Source of the DNA: Akkermansia muciniphila
GTDB taxonomy: Bacteria > Verrucomicrobiota > Verrucomicrobiia > Verrucomicrobiales > Akkermansiaceae
Direction of reading: 5' to 3'
NCBI GenBank assembly: GCA_945874895.1
Contig: CAMCIC010000002.1
Coordinates: forward strand, 1-64,000
Length of the DNA: 64,000 nucleotides
In this document: piece after piece, positions 37,481-46,424 of the stretch
How positions within the stretch are numbered: the first letter of the stretch is position 1
Layout of the letters: each line of letters begins with the position of its first letter
The notes under the pieces: model-generated
The model's database searches: none
Seen by the model: the letters and a program-made list of their open reading frames with translations, nothing else
Told to the model about the DNA's origin: nothing
Position numbers and translations under genes: made by a program

Positions 37481-39274
37481 TCACTCGGCGATCACGACTG
37501 GCGCTTCGATCCACTTACCGTGCTCGCGAATCAGATCGATCAAACGTTCGACCGCTTCCGCCTCAGGAATGTTAAACTTCACAGCCGTCTTGCCCACGTA
37601 GAGATTGATCTTGTTTGGCGCACCACCGACGTAGCCGAAATCGGCATCCGCCATTTCTCCAGGACCGTTGACGATGCATCCCATCACCGCGATACGAACT
37701 CCCTTCAGGTGCCCCGTAGCAGCGCGGATTTTCTGAGTGGTGGACTGGAGATTGAACAAAGTGCGCCCGCAACTCGGGCACGCGACATAATCCGTTTTGA
37801 AAATCCTCACCCCTGCAGCCTGCAGGATGTTGTAGGACAAACGGAAGCTCTGCCCCGGAGCGCTTTCACCCTGCACCATGACGGCATCGCCGATCCCATC
37901 GCAGAGCAACGAACCCAGATTGCGCGATGCGACCAACAGAGCATTCTGAAAATCGACATCGCCAGAAGCAGGCACCAAGGTATCCTTGAGCAAGATCGGG
38001 TGACGGGCCTCCAGCTGTGCCGCTAGCAAGCGGAACGCATGAATCACTTCTACATCGAGACCGTCCGCCACGGTCACGAACTGCGGACTCGCCGCAGCAT
38101 TGACTTGCCTTACGGCCTCATCATCCCGCGGATCAATGGCGATCACACCGGATTTTTCCAGTATGATTTCAGGCTTGAAGTCACCGAGTGCGGAAAACTT
38201 GTGCGCCACTGCGTTCCATTTCTCCTGAGTGGTTACGACACGGACCGTATCACCCCCACCCACCGTCACACCCATTGCCTCGATCGCAGAACTACTACGT
38301 TTCTCGTAACTAAAAGGATCGTAAGAAAGTTTTTCTGCTGCATTCAGATCATTGTTGCCTGCGCCGAACGTGCCGTCGAGAAAAGGTTGAACCAAAGCCT
38401 TCGCCACGGGAATTTCGTAAATGGCATCCTCTGTGAGAGAAACCCTGACTGTGTCACCTATGCCATCTGCCAGCAGCGAGCCCATGCCAATGGCACTCTT
38501 GATGCGACCGTCCTCACCGTCGCCAGCCTCCGTAACGCCCAAGTGAATCGGATAGTTCCAATCGCTCCCCTCTTTTTTCAAGCGCGCCACGAGCAACCGG
38601 TAAGCCTCGATCATGACCTTAGGATTGGATGCTTTCATCGAGAAGACAAAATTGTGATACTCCATCTCGCGGGCGATGCGGGCAAATTCGAATGCGCTTT
38701 CGACCATACCCAGCGGCGTATCGCCATAGCGATTCATGATGCGGTCCGAGAGTGAGCCGTGGTTCGTGCCGATGCGCATGGCGCGATTCTTTTCCTTGCA
38801 CAAGTCGACCAGCGGCGCGAATTCTTCGCGGATGCGCTGCAGTTCTTCCTCGTATTGCTCGTCTGAATATTCGCGGATCTCAAATTTTTTCTTGTCGGCA
38901 TAATTGCCGGGGTTCACACGGATTTTTTCCACCCACTTTGCTGCCTCCATGGCGGCATCGGGCTTAAAGTGAATGTCCGCCACCAGGGGAACGATGCATC
39001 CGGCGGCCCGCACTTCGCGGGCGATGTTTTCGAGATTTGCGGCATAGACTTTCGTCTGCGCCGTAATACGAACGATCTCGCAGCCCTCCTCGGAGAGCTG
39101 CAGCACCTCCTTCACACAAGCTGGGGTGTCACGAGTATCGGAAGTAATCATCGACTGCACTCGGATCGGGTTGTTGCCGCCGATTCCCACGTGGCCAACC
39201 ATTACCTCGCGGCTCTCGCGGCGAGCATAGTGAAGTAGATCGGGACAATAACGCAGCAGTTCATTCGAATTCAT
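37481..39274 (-). CDS. ispG: 4-hydroxy-3-methylbut-2-enyl diphosphate synthase, large form
   Basis: The 597-residue IspG (GcpE) catalyses the penultimate step of the MEP isoprenoid pathway, reducing cyclic MEcPP to HMBPP with a [4Fe-4S] cluster. The N-terminal TIM barrel opens with Gly-Gly-Asn-Asn-Pro-Ile-Arg-Val-Gln-Ser-Met. The C-terminal cluster-binding region has Cys-Pro-Ser-Cys-Gly-Arg-Thr and Met-Gly-Cys-Ile-Val-Asn-Gly-Pro-Gly-Glu. It is longer than the ~370-residue enterobacterial form because a central ~250-residue insert is present, as in Chlamydiae, Bacteroidetes and plants. The start at 39274 follows that family; the frame extends upstream. Its stop directly abuts the GT9 gene stop. 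Confidence 0.93.
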   Translation of the reverse strand: MNSNELLRYCPDLLHYARRESREVMVGHVGIGGNNPIRVQSMITSDTRDTPACVKEVLQLSEEGCEIVRITAQTKVYAANLENIAREVRAAGCIVPLVADIHFKPDAAMEAAKWVEKIRVNPGNYADKKKFEIREYSDEQYEEELQRIREEFAPLVDLCKEKNRAMRIGTNHGSLSDRIMNRYGDTPLGMVESAFEFARIAREMEYHNFVFSMKASNPKVMIEAYRLLVARLKKEGSDWNYPIHLGVTEAGDGEDGRIKSAIGMGSLLADGIGDTVRVSLTEDAIYEIPVAKALVQPFLDGTFGAGNNDLNAAEKLSYDPFSYEKRSSSAIEAMGVTVGGGDTVRVVTTQEKWNAVAHKFSALGDFKPEIILEKSGVIAIDPRDDEAVRQVNAAASPQFVTVADGLDVEVIHAFRLLAAQLEARHPILLKDTLVPASGDVDFQNALLVASRNLGSLLCDGIGDAVMVQGESAPGQSFRLSYNILQAAGVRIFKTDYVACPSCGRTLFNLQSTTQKIRAATGHLKGVRIAVMGCIVNGPGEMADADFGYVGGAPNKINLYVGKTAVKFNIPEAEAVERLIDLIREHGKWIEAPVVIAE

Positions 39275-39437
39275 GCGCGGCAAAACTAGCACAACTGCCA
39301 GACACTGCACAACCTTTCGAGTCGGAGAATTTCCATGCGAGGCATCGTTCCCCATCAAGATCATTGCCATTGAGCAAAAAAGAAAAGTCATCCGGACTTG
39401 TCAGCGTGGACAAATCCGCCATAGTGTGAAGGAGCAC

Positions 39438-41135
39438 ATGCGGGAATCGAAAATTGAGTGGGTCATACGCGGGGAGTCATTTCAAATGGATGATAATGAC
39501 CTGAGCGATGATTTTCCCTCGATTCTTGCTCACCTCATCCGCCAGCGCAACATTGCCGAATTGGGCTCACTCGATCGCTTTCTTGATCCCAAACTCAAGG
39601 ACCTGGCCGATCCCTTCCTACTGCCTGAGATGCGTAAAGCCACGGCGCGAATCTTTCAGGCGGTGGACCAAGGTCAAAAGATCGGTATTTTCGGTGACTA
39701 CGATGTCGATGGGGTTACTTCCATCACGGTGATGCGTTCGATATTGCGCGCCTACGGCGCGGAGCCAAAGTATTTCGTGCCACAGCGAAGCGCGGAAGGA
39801 TATGGTCTAAGCGCAGCTGCCTTGGAACGTTTCGAACGCGAATGCGGCACTCCCGATCTGCTGATTGCTGTCGATTGCGGCACAAGTTCCATCGATGAAG
39901 CAGCTATGCTGAAGGCAAAGGGAGTGGACTTGATCATTCTCGATCATCACGAACTCGGACCAAGGGGTAGGCCTGAATGTGTTGCCTTGGTCAACCCTAA
40001 GACAGGGGATGATTTCACCTATCTTTGTGCAGCGGGTGTCTGCTTCAAGGTCGCCCACGCCATGCTAAAAACACGGCCCCATCCAAGCTACGACCTCAAA
40101 GATCTGTTAGATATCGTGAGCGTCGCCACCATTGCCGACATCGTGCCGATGATCGGAGAAAACCGCCTGATCGTGCGCCATGGGCTCAAAAGACTCCCCA
40201 AAACCACCAACCTAGGACTGCGGGCACTGCAAAAAGCTGTTGGTATGAATGGCAACGCCAGCTCCATGGATGTAGGGTTCCGCATCGGACCTCGCCTCAA
40301 TGCTGCGGGACGAATGGATCAGCCAGAAATGGCCTTGGCCACTCTCATGTGCGAAGAGGAGAAAGAGGCGGCAGAGCTGGCAGCCCTGCTCGATGACTTC
40401 AACCGCGAGCGCCAGACCATGGAGGAACGCATGCGGCGCGAGGCGCTGGAAATGATGAAAAATTACGAAAACGATCCAGTGATTGTACTCGGGTCGCGCG
40501 ATTGGCACCCGGGCGTGGTCGGCATCGTAGCTTCGCGGTTGATGCGACAGTATCATCGCCCCACTTTCATCATTTCCATTGATGAAAAAGGCGTAGGCAA
40601 AGGCTCGGGTCGATCGATTCAGGGCGTATCGCTGGTGGATGCGATCGACGAATGTCGTCCGATCCTTCTCGCTGGGGGCGGACACGAAATGGCGGCGGGC
40701 ATTTCCATCGAGGAAAACCAGCTAGAGGCTTTCCGCCAGAAGTTTTCCGAACACGTTTTGCGCCTCACCACTTCAGAGCAACGGCTTCCCAAAATCCATC
40801 TCGATGCGGAACTCAATTTCGAGTGGCTTTCTCTGGACTTCCTGAAATCGTACGAACTCCTTCAGCCCTTCGGCAGTGGCAATCCACAACCCGTGTTTTT
40901 CGCCCGGGATGTCTATCTGAGCCGGCCGCCCATGCATTTGAAAAACAAACACCTGCGACTGTTCCTAAGACAGGGCAAAAGTGGTCTCAATGAGCAATCC
41001 GCGATGTTTTTCAACGGTGGCGAGCGCCAGCTTCCCGACCCGCCCTGGGACATCGCTTTTACCATCGATCGCAATACATTCCGCGGTGTGACTTCGCTAC
41101 AAATCGTTATCACTGATGTACGTGCGGCGTGCTGA
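39438..41135 (+). CDS. recJ: single-stranded-DNA-specific exonuclease RecJ
   Basis: The 565-residue 5'-3' exonuclease works in recombination and mismatch repair. DHH phosphoesterase motifs are present: Phe-Gly-Asp-Tyr-Asp-Val-Asp-Gly-Val-Thr near 88-97, Asp-Cys-Gly-Thr, and the name-giving Leu-Asp-His-His-Glu-Leu-Gly. A DHHA1 domain follows with Gly-Ser-Gly-Arg-Ser and Gly-Gly-Gly-His-Glu-Met-Ala, and the C-terminal OB-type domain ends it. Length and motif set fit RecJ. The ATG at 39438 has a GGAG box about 5 bp upstream, favouring it over a longer frame that would overlap the divergent ispG start. Confidence 0.93.
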   Translation: MRESKIEWVIRGESFQMDDNDLSDDFPSILAHLIRQRNIAELGSLDRFLDPKLKDLADPFLLPEMRKATARIFQAVDQGQKIGIFGDYDVDGVTSITVMRSILRAYGAEPKYFVPQRSAEGYGLSAAALERFERECGTPDLLIAVDCGTSSIDEAAMLKAKGVDLIILDHHELGPRGRPECVALVNPKTGDDFTYLCAAGVCFKVAHAMLKTRPHPSYDLKDLLDIVSVATIADIVPMIGENRLIVRHGLKRLPKTTNLGLRALQKAVGMNGNASSMDVGFRIGPRLNAAGRMDQPEMALATLMCEEEKEAAELAALLDDFNRERQTMEERMRREALEMMKNYENDPVIVLGSRDWHPGVVGIVASRLMRQYHRPTFIISIDEKGVGKGSGRSIQGVSLVDAIDECRPILLAGGGHEMAAGISIEENQLEAFRQKFSEHVLRLTTSEQRLPKIHLDAELNFEWLSLDFLKSYELLQPFGSGNPQPVFFARDVYLSRPPMHLKNKHLRLFLRQGKSGLNEQSAMFFNGGERQLPDPPWDIAFTIDRNTFRGVTSLQIVITDVRAAC

Positions 41136-41191
41136 TACGAAGAGCAAAAAAAAGCAAATTCACCATTGATTTATGAAATTTTCAGAATATA

Positions 41192-41743
41192 ATGAAAAAC
41201 GTGAGTCACAAAAAAGAAATTACCCAAGCCGAAAAAATAGCTCTTAAGGCTGCGCGTGACGAATTTGTATCGCAGTGGGGCGCCTTGGGATCGCAGTGGG
41301 GAATCAACCGCACCATGGCGCAGATTCATGCACTGCTCATGACCATGGATCAACCCTTGACCACCGATGACCTGATGGAAGAGCTGGAAATCAGCCGCGG
41401 CAATGCCCATTCCAACGTCAAGGAACTCATCGCTTGGGGTCTCGTTCGCACGGTGGTTGTGCGTGGAGAGCGCAAAGAGTTTTTCGAAGCAGAAAAAGAC
41501 GTCTGGGAAATCGCTCGCACGGTCGCACGCGAGCGCAAGCGTCGTGAAATCGAACCTGCGCTGGGTGTGCTGCGCGAGTGCGTGGAAAAAAGCCGCCGTT
41601 GGGAGAGCACGGAAGCAAAGGCCTTTCATCAACAAATGCGCCAGCTCGAAGAGTTCGTAAGCTTCGCTTCCAAAGTCGCAGATCAAGTATCGGGCATGAA
41701 GCATGGCTTCGCCGTCCAACTCGCCGCGAAGTTGCTTGGTTAA
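41192..41743 (+). CDS. GbsR/MarR-family transcriptional regulator
   Basis: The 183-residue winged-helix protein resembles GbsR-type MarR relatives: an N-terminal helix, then a DNA-binding core with Leu-Thr-Thr-Asp-Asp-Leu-Met-Glu-Glu-Leu-Glu-Ile-Ser-Arg-Gly-Asn, and a long C-terminal helical dimerisation region. GbsR controls compatible-solute genes in Bacillus, but the ligand here is unknown. A perfect TATAAT box (41188-41193) overlaps the ATG at 41192, with TTGATT 16 bp upstream; if this promoter is used, translation would begin at the GTG at 41201. An epimerase gene follows 76 bp later. Confidence 0.8.
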   Translation: MKNVSHKKEITQAEKIALKAARDEFVSQWGALGSQWGINRTMAQIHALLMTMDQPLTTDDLMEELEISRGNAHSNVKELIAWGLVRTVVVRGERKEFFEAEKDVWEIARTVARERKRREIEPALGVLRECVEKSRRWESTEAKAFHQQMRQLEEFVSFASKVADQVSGMKHGFAVQLAAKLLG

Positions 41744-41819
41744 ACATTCCTTTTTTTGCCACAAGATTTCATTTTTTACTGAAAAGAATAAAACAACAGA
41801 AACTATAGAAAAATCAATT

Positions 41820-42815
41820 ATGAAACCGATCGCTGTCATCACGGGAGCCAATGGATTTTTGGGTCGCTATCTTTGCCGTCACTGGGCGCGCAAGGGATAC
41901 GAGATTGTGGCGATAGCGCGTCATCGCGATGGCTGGAGTGGCGATGGCATGTTTCTTCCATGGGACGGCAAAAACGGTGGCGCATGGGAACTGGCTCTGG
42001 AAGGAGCTGCCGTGGTGGTCAATCTCAGCGGACGTTCGGTGGACTGTCGTTACGATGAGGAGAATCGCAAGCAGATCCTCGAATCGCGCGTGGACAGCAC
42101 CTGTGCCATTGCCCGCGCGATCCGCCAATGCAAAAAACCGCCTGCGGTATGGATGAATGCGAGCACGGCCACATGGTATCGGCACGCGGAGGATCAAGCT
42201 CAGGACGAATGGAATGGCGAGATGGGTGAAGGATTTTCTGTCAGCGTAGCACGCGCGTGGGAGGAAGCCTTTTTTCGCGAAGTCACACCAGCCGCCACGC
42301 GCAAGATGGCGTTGCGCACGGGCATCGTGATGGCAAACGAAGAAAAGACCGCCTTCGATGTGATGGCTCGCATCACTCGGCTTGGCCTCGGTGGCAGCCA
42401 AGGAAGCGGCATGCAACGCATCAGTTGGATTCACATGGATGACTGGTTGACGGCACTGGATTTTCTCCTCGCCAATCCTTTGCTCGATGGAGTGTTCAAT
42501 CTTACCGCACCCGAAGCTCCCACAAATCGGAAATTCCAGCAACTGCTGCGTGAGAACCTGGCCATGCCGATCGGATTGCCTGCGACTGCGACGATGGTCC
42601 GACTGGGCGCATGGCTGCTACGCACGGAGGCCGAGCTTGTCTTGAAGAGTCGTTGGGTACAGCCCATGCGACTGAAGGAAGAGGGCTTCCGTTGGCGGTT
42701 TCGCACGGCGGATTCGATGATGGCGGACCTCTTGACGCGGCGCGGGATGGAAGCCTTTTTCACCCACCCCGGGCGTCGCGCCATGGGAGCAAGAGTATGG
42801 GCCACTGCCACCTGA
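41820..42815 (+). CDS. TIGR01777-type NAD-dependent epimerase
   Basis: The 331-residue protein is an extended SDR of the YfcH/SDR39U1 group (TIGR01777). The N-terminal Rossmann loop Gly-Ala-Asn-Gly-Phe-Leu-Gly (8-14) binds the cofactor, and the Ser-Gly-Arg-Ser-Val-Asp-Cys and Asn-Ala-Ser-Thr-Ala segments fit this family, which lacks a strict YxxxK motif. Its substrate is unknown. The C-terminal DUF1731-like helical domain is present. The ATG at 41820 was chosen over longer frames because it gives the family N-terminus. Its stop lies 3 bp from a convergent gene. Confidence 0.8.
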   Translation: MKPIAVITGANGFLGRYLCRHWARKGYEIVAIARHRDGWSGDGMFLPWDGKNGGAWELALEGAAVVVNLSGRSVDCRYDEENRKQILESRVDSTCAIARAIRQCKKPPAVWMNASTATWYRHAEDQAQDEWNGEMGEGFSVSVARAWEEAFFREVTPAATRKMALRTGIVMANEEKTAFDVMARITRLGLGGSQGSGMQRISWIHMDDWLTALDFLLANPLLDGVFNLTAPEAPTNRKFQQLLRENLAMPIGLPATATMVRLGAWLLRTEAELVLKSRWVQPMRLKEEGFRWRFRTADSMMADLLTRRGMEAFFTHPGRRAMGARVWATAT

Positions 42816-42818
42816 CAA

Positions 42819-43511
42819 TCAATCCAATACGACCCGCAGTGACTCGAACAATCCGTTTTTTACGGCTTCCCAGCGCATCGGTTTGCCATCGAGGAAAAGC
42901 CGGTTGCTCACTTGAAGTTCGATGCCTTGATACTCGGCCGACGATCGCTCCTTGCGCAGGGTATCCAGAATCGTTTTGGTCTGCTCCGGATAAAATGCCT
43001 GATTGCCCGAGATCGAGAGTCCAAGCATACGTTCCTGCATGACGCGCAGCCAGTGCAGTGCCAGCGATGACTCCCCCACCCGTCCCTCGGAGTAGAGCAG
43101 ACTGATGTGCAAATCTGGATGAATCAAGGGATCGAAGGTGTGCACCGATACGTGGAGAACCGATGGATGACGTTCTAGTTCATTCGAGATGCGCTGGCGC
43201 AAAGAGGAAAGATGCGGCACATACTGCCGTTCGTGAAGTTTCTCGCGTTGCGTTTCTGTCAACCGCATCGAACATTCACTCCATCGCGACTCATGGTTTT
43301 CCTGGGTGTAGCAATCGAGAATGAGACGACTGATTTCACAATGGGCCAGTGGTGTGCGGAATTTCATCGCCAGAGCTTGAGCGAGGTTCAGCGCACCGGG
43401 GTCCCATCCTTCAGCGGAAGTAATCCTCTCCTCGTCGCCGGCCAACACTTCCTTGTAGGCATCGGGCACGGCGCAAGTGGCATGTTCACAGGAGAAAATG
43501 ACGGGGATCAT
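42819..43511 (-). CDS. N-formylglutamate amidohydrolase-like protein
   Basis: The 230-residue product matches the N-formylglutamate amidohydrolase (FGase) fold, starting with Ile-Pro-Val-Ile-Phe-Ser-Cys-Glu-His-Ala-Thr, whose Glu-His pair is a metal-ligand site, and containing Val-Ser-Val-His-Thr-Phe-Asp-Pro and Leu-Leu-Tyr-Ser-Glu-Gly-Arg. These enzymes act in histidine degradation or on similar amides; the substrate is not known. I start at 43511 (43523 is possible). The longer frame to 43817 overlaps dnaB and is not family-like. The dnaB gene starts 118 bp away on the other strand. Confidence 0.75.
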   Translation of the reverse strand: MIPVIFSCEHATCAVPDAYKEVLAGDEERITSAEGWDPGALNLAQALAMKFRTPLAHCEISRLILDCYTQENHESRWSECSMRLTETQREKLHERQYVPHLSSLRQRISNELERHPSVLHVSVHTFDPLIHPDLHISLLYSEGRVGESSLALHWLRVMQERMLGLSISGNQAFYPEQTKTILDTLRKERSSAEYQGIELQVSNRLFLDGKPMRWEAVKNGLFESLRVVLD

Positions 43512-43629
43512 TGGGCGGCACATAGTAGGCGACTGTGAGGCAAAGCGGGCAAGACTTTTCGAGAAAAATTTCCGCAAGCGATCCGCAGCATTGACGAGTT
43601 GGGGCGACATTTGCCAATCTGTCCACCGC

Positions 43630-45072
43630 ATGATCGCCAAAGACCCCACCAGCAACGCAGAATTTGGTAAACTCGCCCTGCAGCAGAGCCAGGACGTGAA
43701 GACCGATGACGTGATGCGCGCCATGCCGCACGCCTTGGGTCCGGAGAAGTCGATCCTGAGCTCCATGCTGCAGAACCCTGCGGAATACATCAGCACCGCC
43801 ATCGAAGAAAAACTCACCCGATCTCATTTCTATCTGCCCGCCCATGCCATCATCTTCGATCTATTGCTGGAATTTTTCGAACAGAGCATCGAGGTAGAGC
43901 TGGTTTCGCTGGTGCAAAAACTCATCGACAAAGGCATGCTAGAGTCCGTGGGTGGTCCTGCGGCATTGACTGAGCTGTATTCCTACGCACCGAACTCCGG
44001 CCATTTCCTGACGCACCTTAATTTTGTCAAAGACAAGTTCACCTTGCGTTCGATCATCGGTTCCTGCAATGAGGCGATCGCCGGAGCTTACGATAATCCC
44101 GAGAACGTGCCACAGTTGCTGGACAGCGTGGAGACTGCGGTCTTGGCCATTCGGGAAAACTCAGAAGTCAACCGCGCCGTCACGATCCACTCAGCAGTAA
44201 AGGATGTGATGGAGCACTTCGCGGCTTTGGTCAACGATGAGAAAAAATCTCAGGGCTACATGACGGGATACGAGGTTCTGGACCGCATGTCGGGCGGGCT
44301 CAAGCCTGGGGAAATGTTCATCATAGCCGCACGTCCCTCGATGGGAAAAACCTCATTTATGATGAACATCGTGGAGCACATATGCATCGATCAACAACGA
44401 CCCGCGATGGTGTTTTCCTGCGAGATGACCACTTTCCAGATCGTACAGCGTCTGATTTTTTCGCGGGCGCGCTACAAGTTTTCTGACCTCAGCAAGGGCT
44501 TAAAACCGCAGAAAAAAGACCTCTTGAGCATCCGAAGAGCCTCTGAAGAAATCAGCCAGTCGAAACTATTCATCGACGATACCGCCAGCATTACCATCAA
44601 TGACTTGCGCGCCAAGGCACGGCGAAAAAAACGCGATGCTGACATTCAATTGATCGCGATCGACTACCTTCAGCTGATGCGATCGTTGAGCAAACAAGCC
44701 GCTAACTCCCGTGAGCGGGAAATCGCAGAAATCTCCTCCGGTCTCAAGGCTCTGGCGAAGGAACTGAACATTCCTATCATCGTGCTCGCGCAGCTCAACC
44801 GTGGACCTGAGGGGAGGAGTGGAGGGACTCCGCGGATGTCCGACCTCAGGGAATCGGGGTCGATCGAACAGGATGCCGACATGGTCGGGCTGCTCTACCG
44901 GAGTGCTTATTACGCGGAAAATCAGGAAGAGCGTCAGGAAGAAGAGGGCAAGGCCGAGCTGTTGCTATCCAAAAACCGCAACGGCGAAACGGGCAGTGTG
45001 CCACTTACCTTCATTGCTCCGCTGATGCGATTTGAAACGGGGGCGCCGGCTCAAGAACCTGCAGGCTCTTGA
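43630..45072 (+). CDS. dnaB: replicative DNA helicase DnaB
   Basis: The 480-residue hexameric helicase unwinds DNA at the replication fork. An N-terminal helical domain (residues 30-135) is followed by the RecA-like ATPase with Walker A Ala-Arg-Pro-Ser-Met-Gly-Lys-Thr near 235-242, Walker B-type Leu-Ile-Ala-Ile-Asp-Tyr-Leu-Gln-Leu-Met, and the Arg-finger region Asp-Leu-Arg-Glu-Ser-Gly-Ser-Ile-Glu-Gln-Asp-Ala-Asp. Length is typical, and no intein is present. I start at 43630; the frame extends upstream over the divergent gene. A short gap of 63 bp separates it from lgt. Confidence 0.94.
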   Translation: MIAKDPTSNAEFGKLALQQSQDVKTDDVMRAMPHALGPEKSILSSMLQNPAEYISTAIEEKLTRSHFYLPAHAIIFDLLLEFFEQSIEVELVSLVQKLIDKGMLESVGGPAALTELYSYAPNSGHFLTHLNFVKDKFTLRSIIGSCNEAIAGAYDNPENVPQLLDSVETAVLAIRENSEVNRAVTIHSAVKDVMEHFAALVNDEKKSQGYMTGYEVLDRMSGGLKPGEMFIIAARPSMGKTSFMMNIVEHICIDQQRPAMVFSCEMTTFQIVQRLIFSRARYKFSDLSKGLKPQKKDLLSIRRASEEISQSKLFIDDTASITINDLRAKARRKKRDADIQLIAIDYLQLMRSLSKQAANSREREIAEISSGLKALAKELNIPIIVLAQLNRGPEGRSGGTPRMSDLRESGSIEQDADMVGLLYRSAYYAENQEERQEEEGKAELLLSKNRNGETGSVPLTFIAPLMRFETGAPAQEPAGS

Positions 45073-45135
45073 TAAAATCTCTTGCTTGCCTCGCACGGGC
45101 TTGACCGCATGTCTTGTTTGTAGTGTGTTCAGTCC

Positions 45136-46092
45136 ATGTTCGCCTACGTTCACGATTGGGATCCGATCATCTTCGATATCTGGCGCGGCATCAAGCTGCG
45201 CTGGTATGGGCTCTCTTACCTGATGGCCTTTGTGGCGGCTTACTATCTGCTCACCTATCTCTCGCGGAAAAACTTGTGGGTGATCGCAGAAAAGCAGATT
45301 GGCGATTTCATTGCACTGCTGGCCATGCTCGGTGTGTTTGTGGGGGGGCGTCTAGGCTATGTCTTGTTTTACATGCTACCCAGCGAAGGCATAGCGCTTT
45401 TGCGGGAAGACCCGCTTTCGGTCATACGAGTCTGGGATGGGGGCATGGCTAGCCATGGTGGCTTCCTAGGTGTGGCCATCTTCACCTATTTTTACGCGCG
45501 CAAACACCGCATCTCATGGACTGGCATCGGGGACGGCATTTGCCTTGTGGCACCGGTGGGTCTGTTTTTGGGACGAATGGCAAATTTCATCAACGGCGAA
45601 CTCTACGGACGTGTGGCACCGGACCTGCCGTGGGGAGTCAAGTTCCCTCAGGCGCTTGCCAGCGAGAGCTACTCGACACAAGAAAGCATTGTCACGGCCT
45701 GCGCCGACCGTGCCCCCGAATTTGCCGACATGGCAATGACGCCTCATGGACTGAGCGAAGCCGTGCGAAAATCATCAGAAGTCCGTGCGATTGCTGAACA
45801 ATACTTGACCGCTCGTCACCCTTCACAGCTGTATGAAGGTCTGCTTGAAGGATTGCTGATCTTTGCCATCATGTGGTTCCTTCGTTTCCGTTTTCCGCGG
45901 GCACGAAACGGATGGCTCTGCGGTATTTTTTTCATTCTTTACGGAGGATTTCGTATCCTTGCGGAACAATTCCGCGAGCCTGACTCCGCGATGATCGGCG
46001 TCTTCACCAAAGGACAGTTCTACTCGCTTTTCATGGTTCTGGCAGGCGTTGCGTTTCTGGTCACCATGCCGCGCGCAAAACTTCACGACTAA
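45136..46092 (+). CDS. lgt: prolipoprotein diacylglyceryl transferase
   Basis: The 318-residue inner-membrane enzyme attaches diacylglycerol to the lipobox cysteine of prelipoproteins, the first step of lipoprotein maturation. Seven TM segments are visible, with the family signature Gly-Arg-Met-Ala-Asn-Phe-Ile-Asn-Gly-Glu-Leu-Tyr-Gly-Arg near residues 145-158 and the His-Pro-Ser-Gln-Leu-Tyr-Glu motif near 229-235. A longer insert sits between them, as in other PVC enzymes. The start at 45136 matches the family. The stop overlaps the convergent DUF2007 gene stop by 4 bp. Confidence 0.93.
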   Translation: MFAYVHDWDPIIFDIWRGIKLRWYGLSYLMAFVAAYYLLTYLSRKNLWVIAEKQIGDFIALLAMLGVFVGGRLGYVLFYMLPSEGIALLREDPLSVIRVWDGGMASHGGFLGVAIFTYFYARKHRISWTGIGDGICLVAPVGLFLGRMANFINGELYGRVAPDLPWGVKFPQALASESYSTQESIVTACADRAPEFADMAMTPHGLSEAVRKSSEVRAIAEQYLTARHPSQLYEGLLEGLLIFAIMWFLRFRFPRARNGWLCGIFFILYGGFRILAEQFREPDSAMIGVFTKGQFYSLFMVLAGVAFLVTMPRAKLHD

Positions 46093-46424
46093 GGACCACC
46101 GATGGCACACCATCGCTCGTGCTGGCAATTCCAGCAAAAGTCGAAGCTTCCGGGATTCATTTCACCACAAGTGACACAACGGAACTCCTGCTCATCATGG
46201 TCCGTCCATGCATCTGCCGGAACGCAATAAGGCCGCAGAACCTCCATTGCCATCTCATAATCAGCCTCCTCAACGCACAAAATCGGATAGAATGCGGGTC
46301 CCTGCAATTCGCTAAGAGCGGCAGCATGTTCATTGCGGACGAAGCAGGCAATGCCCGCCTGCTCTAGGATCGAACGGTAATGTCCTACCAGCACGCCTTC
46401 ACGACAGCCAAAAATTTCTTTCAT
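46089..46424 (-). CDS. DUF2007 zinc-ribbon protein
   Basis: The 111-residue product has an N-terminal DUF2007 domain (Leu-Val-Gly-His-Tyr-Arg-Ser-Ile-Leu-Glu-Gln-Ala-Gly-Ile, Val-Arg-Asn-Glu) and a C-terminal zinc ribbon (Cys-Val-Thr-Cys-Gly-Glu ... Cys-Trp-Asn-Cys), a common arrangement of small PVC regulatory-looking proteins of unknown function. I start at 46424: its ATG overlaps the upstream gene stop as ATGA, typical of translational coupling. An in-frame ATG 30 bp further upstream is possible. The gene ends within 4 bp of the convergent lgt end. Confidence 0.8.
   Translation of the reverse strand: MKEIFGCREGVLVGHYRSILEQAGIACFVRNEHAAALSELQGPAFYPILCVEEADYEMAMEVLRPYCVPADAWTDHDEQEFRCVTCGEMNPGSFDFCWNCQHERWCAIGGP

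Noticed and set aside
43512-43817. N-terminal extension of the FGase-like frame
   Set aside because: It overlaps the divergent dnaB start and carries no family similarity; the FGase motif begins right at 43511.
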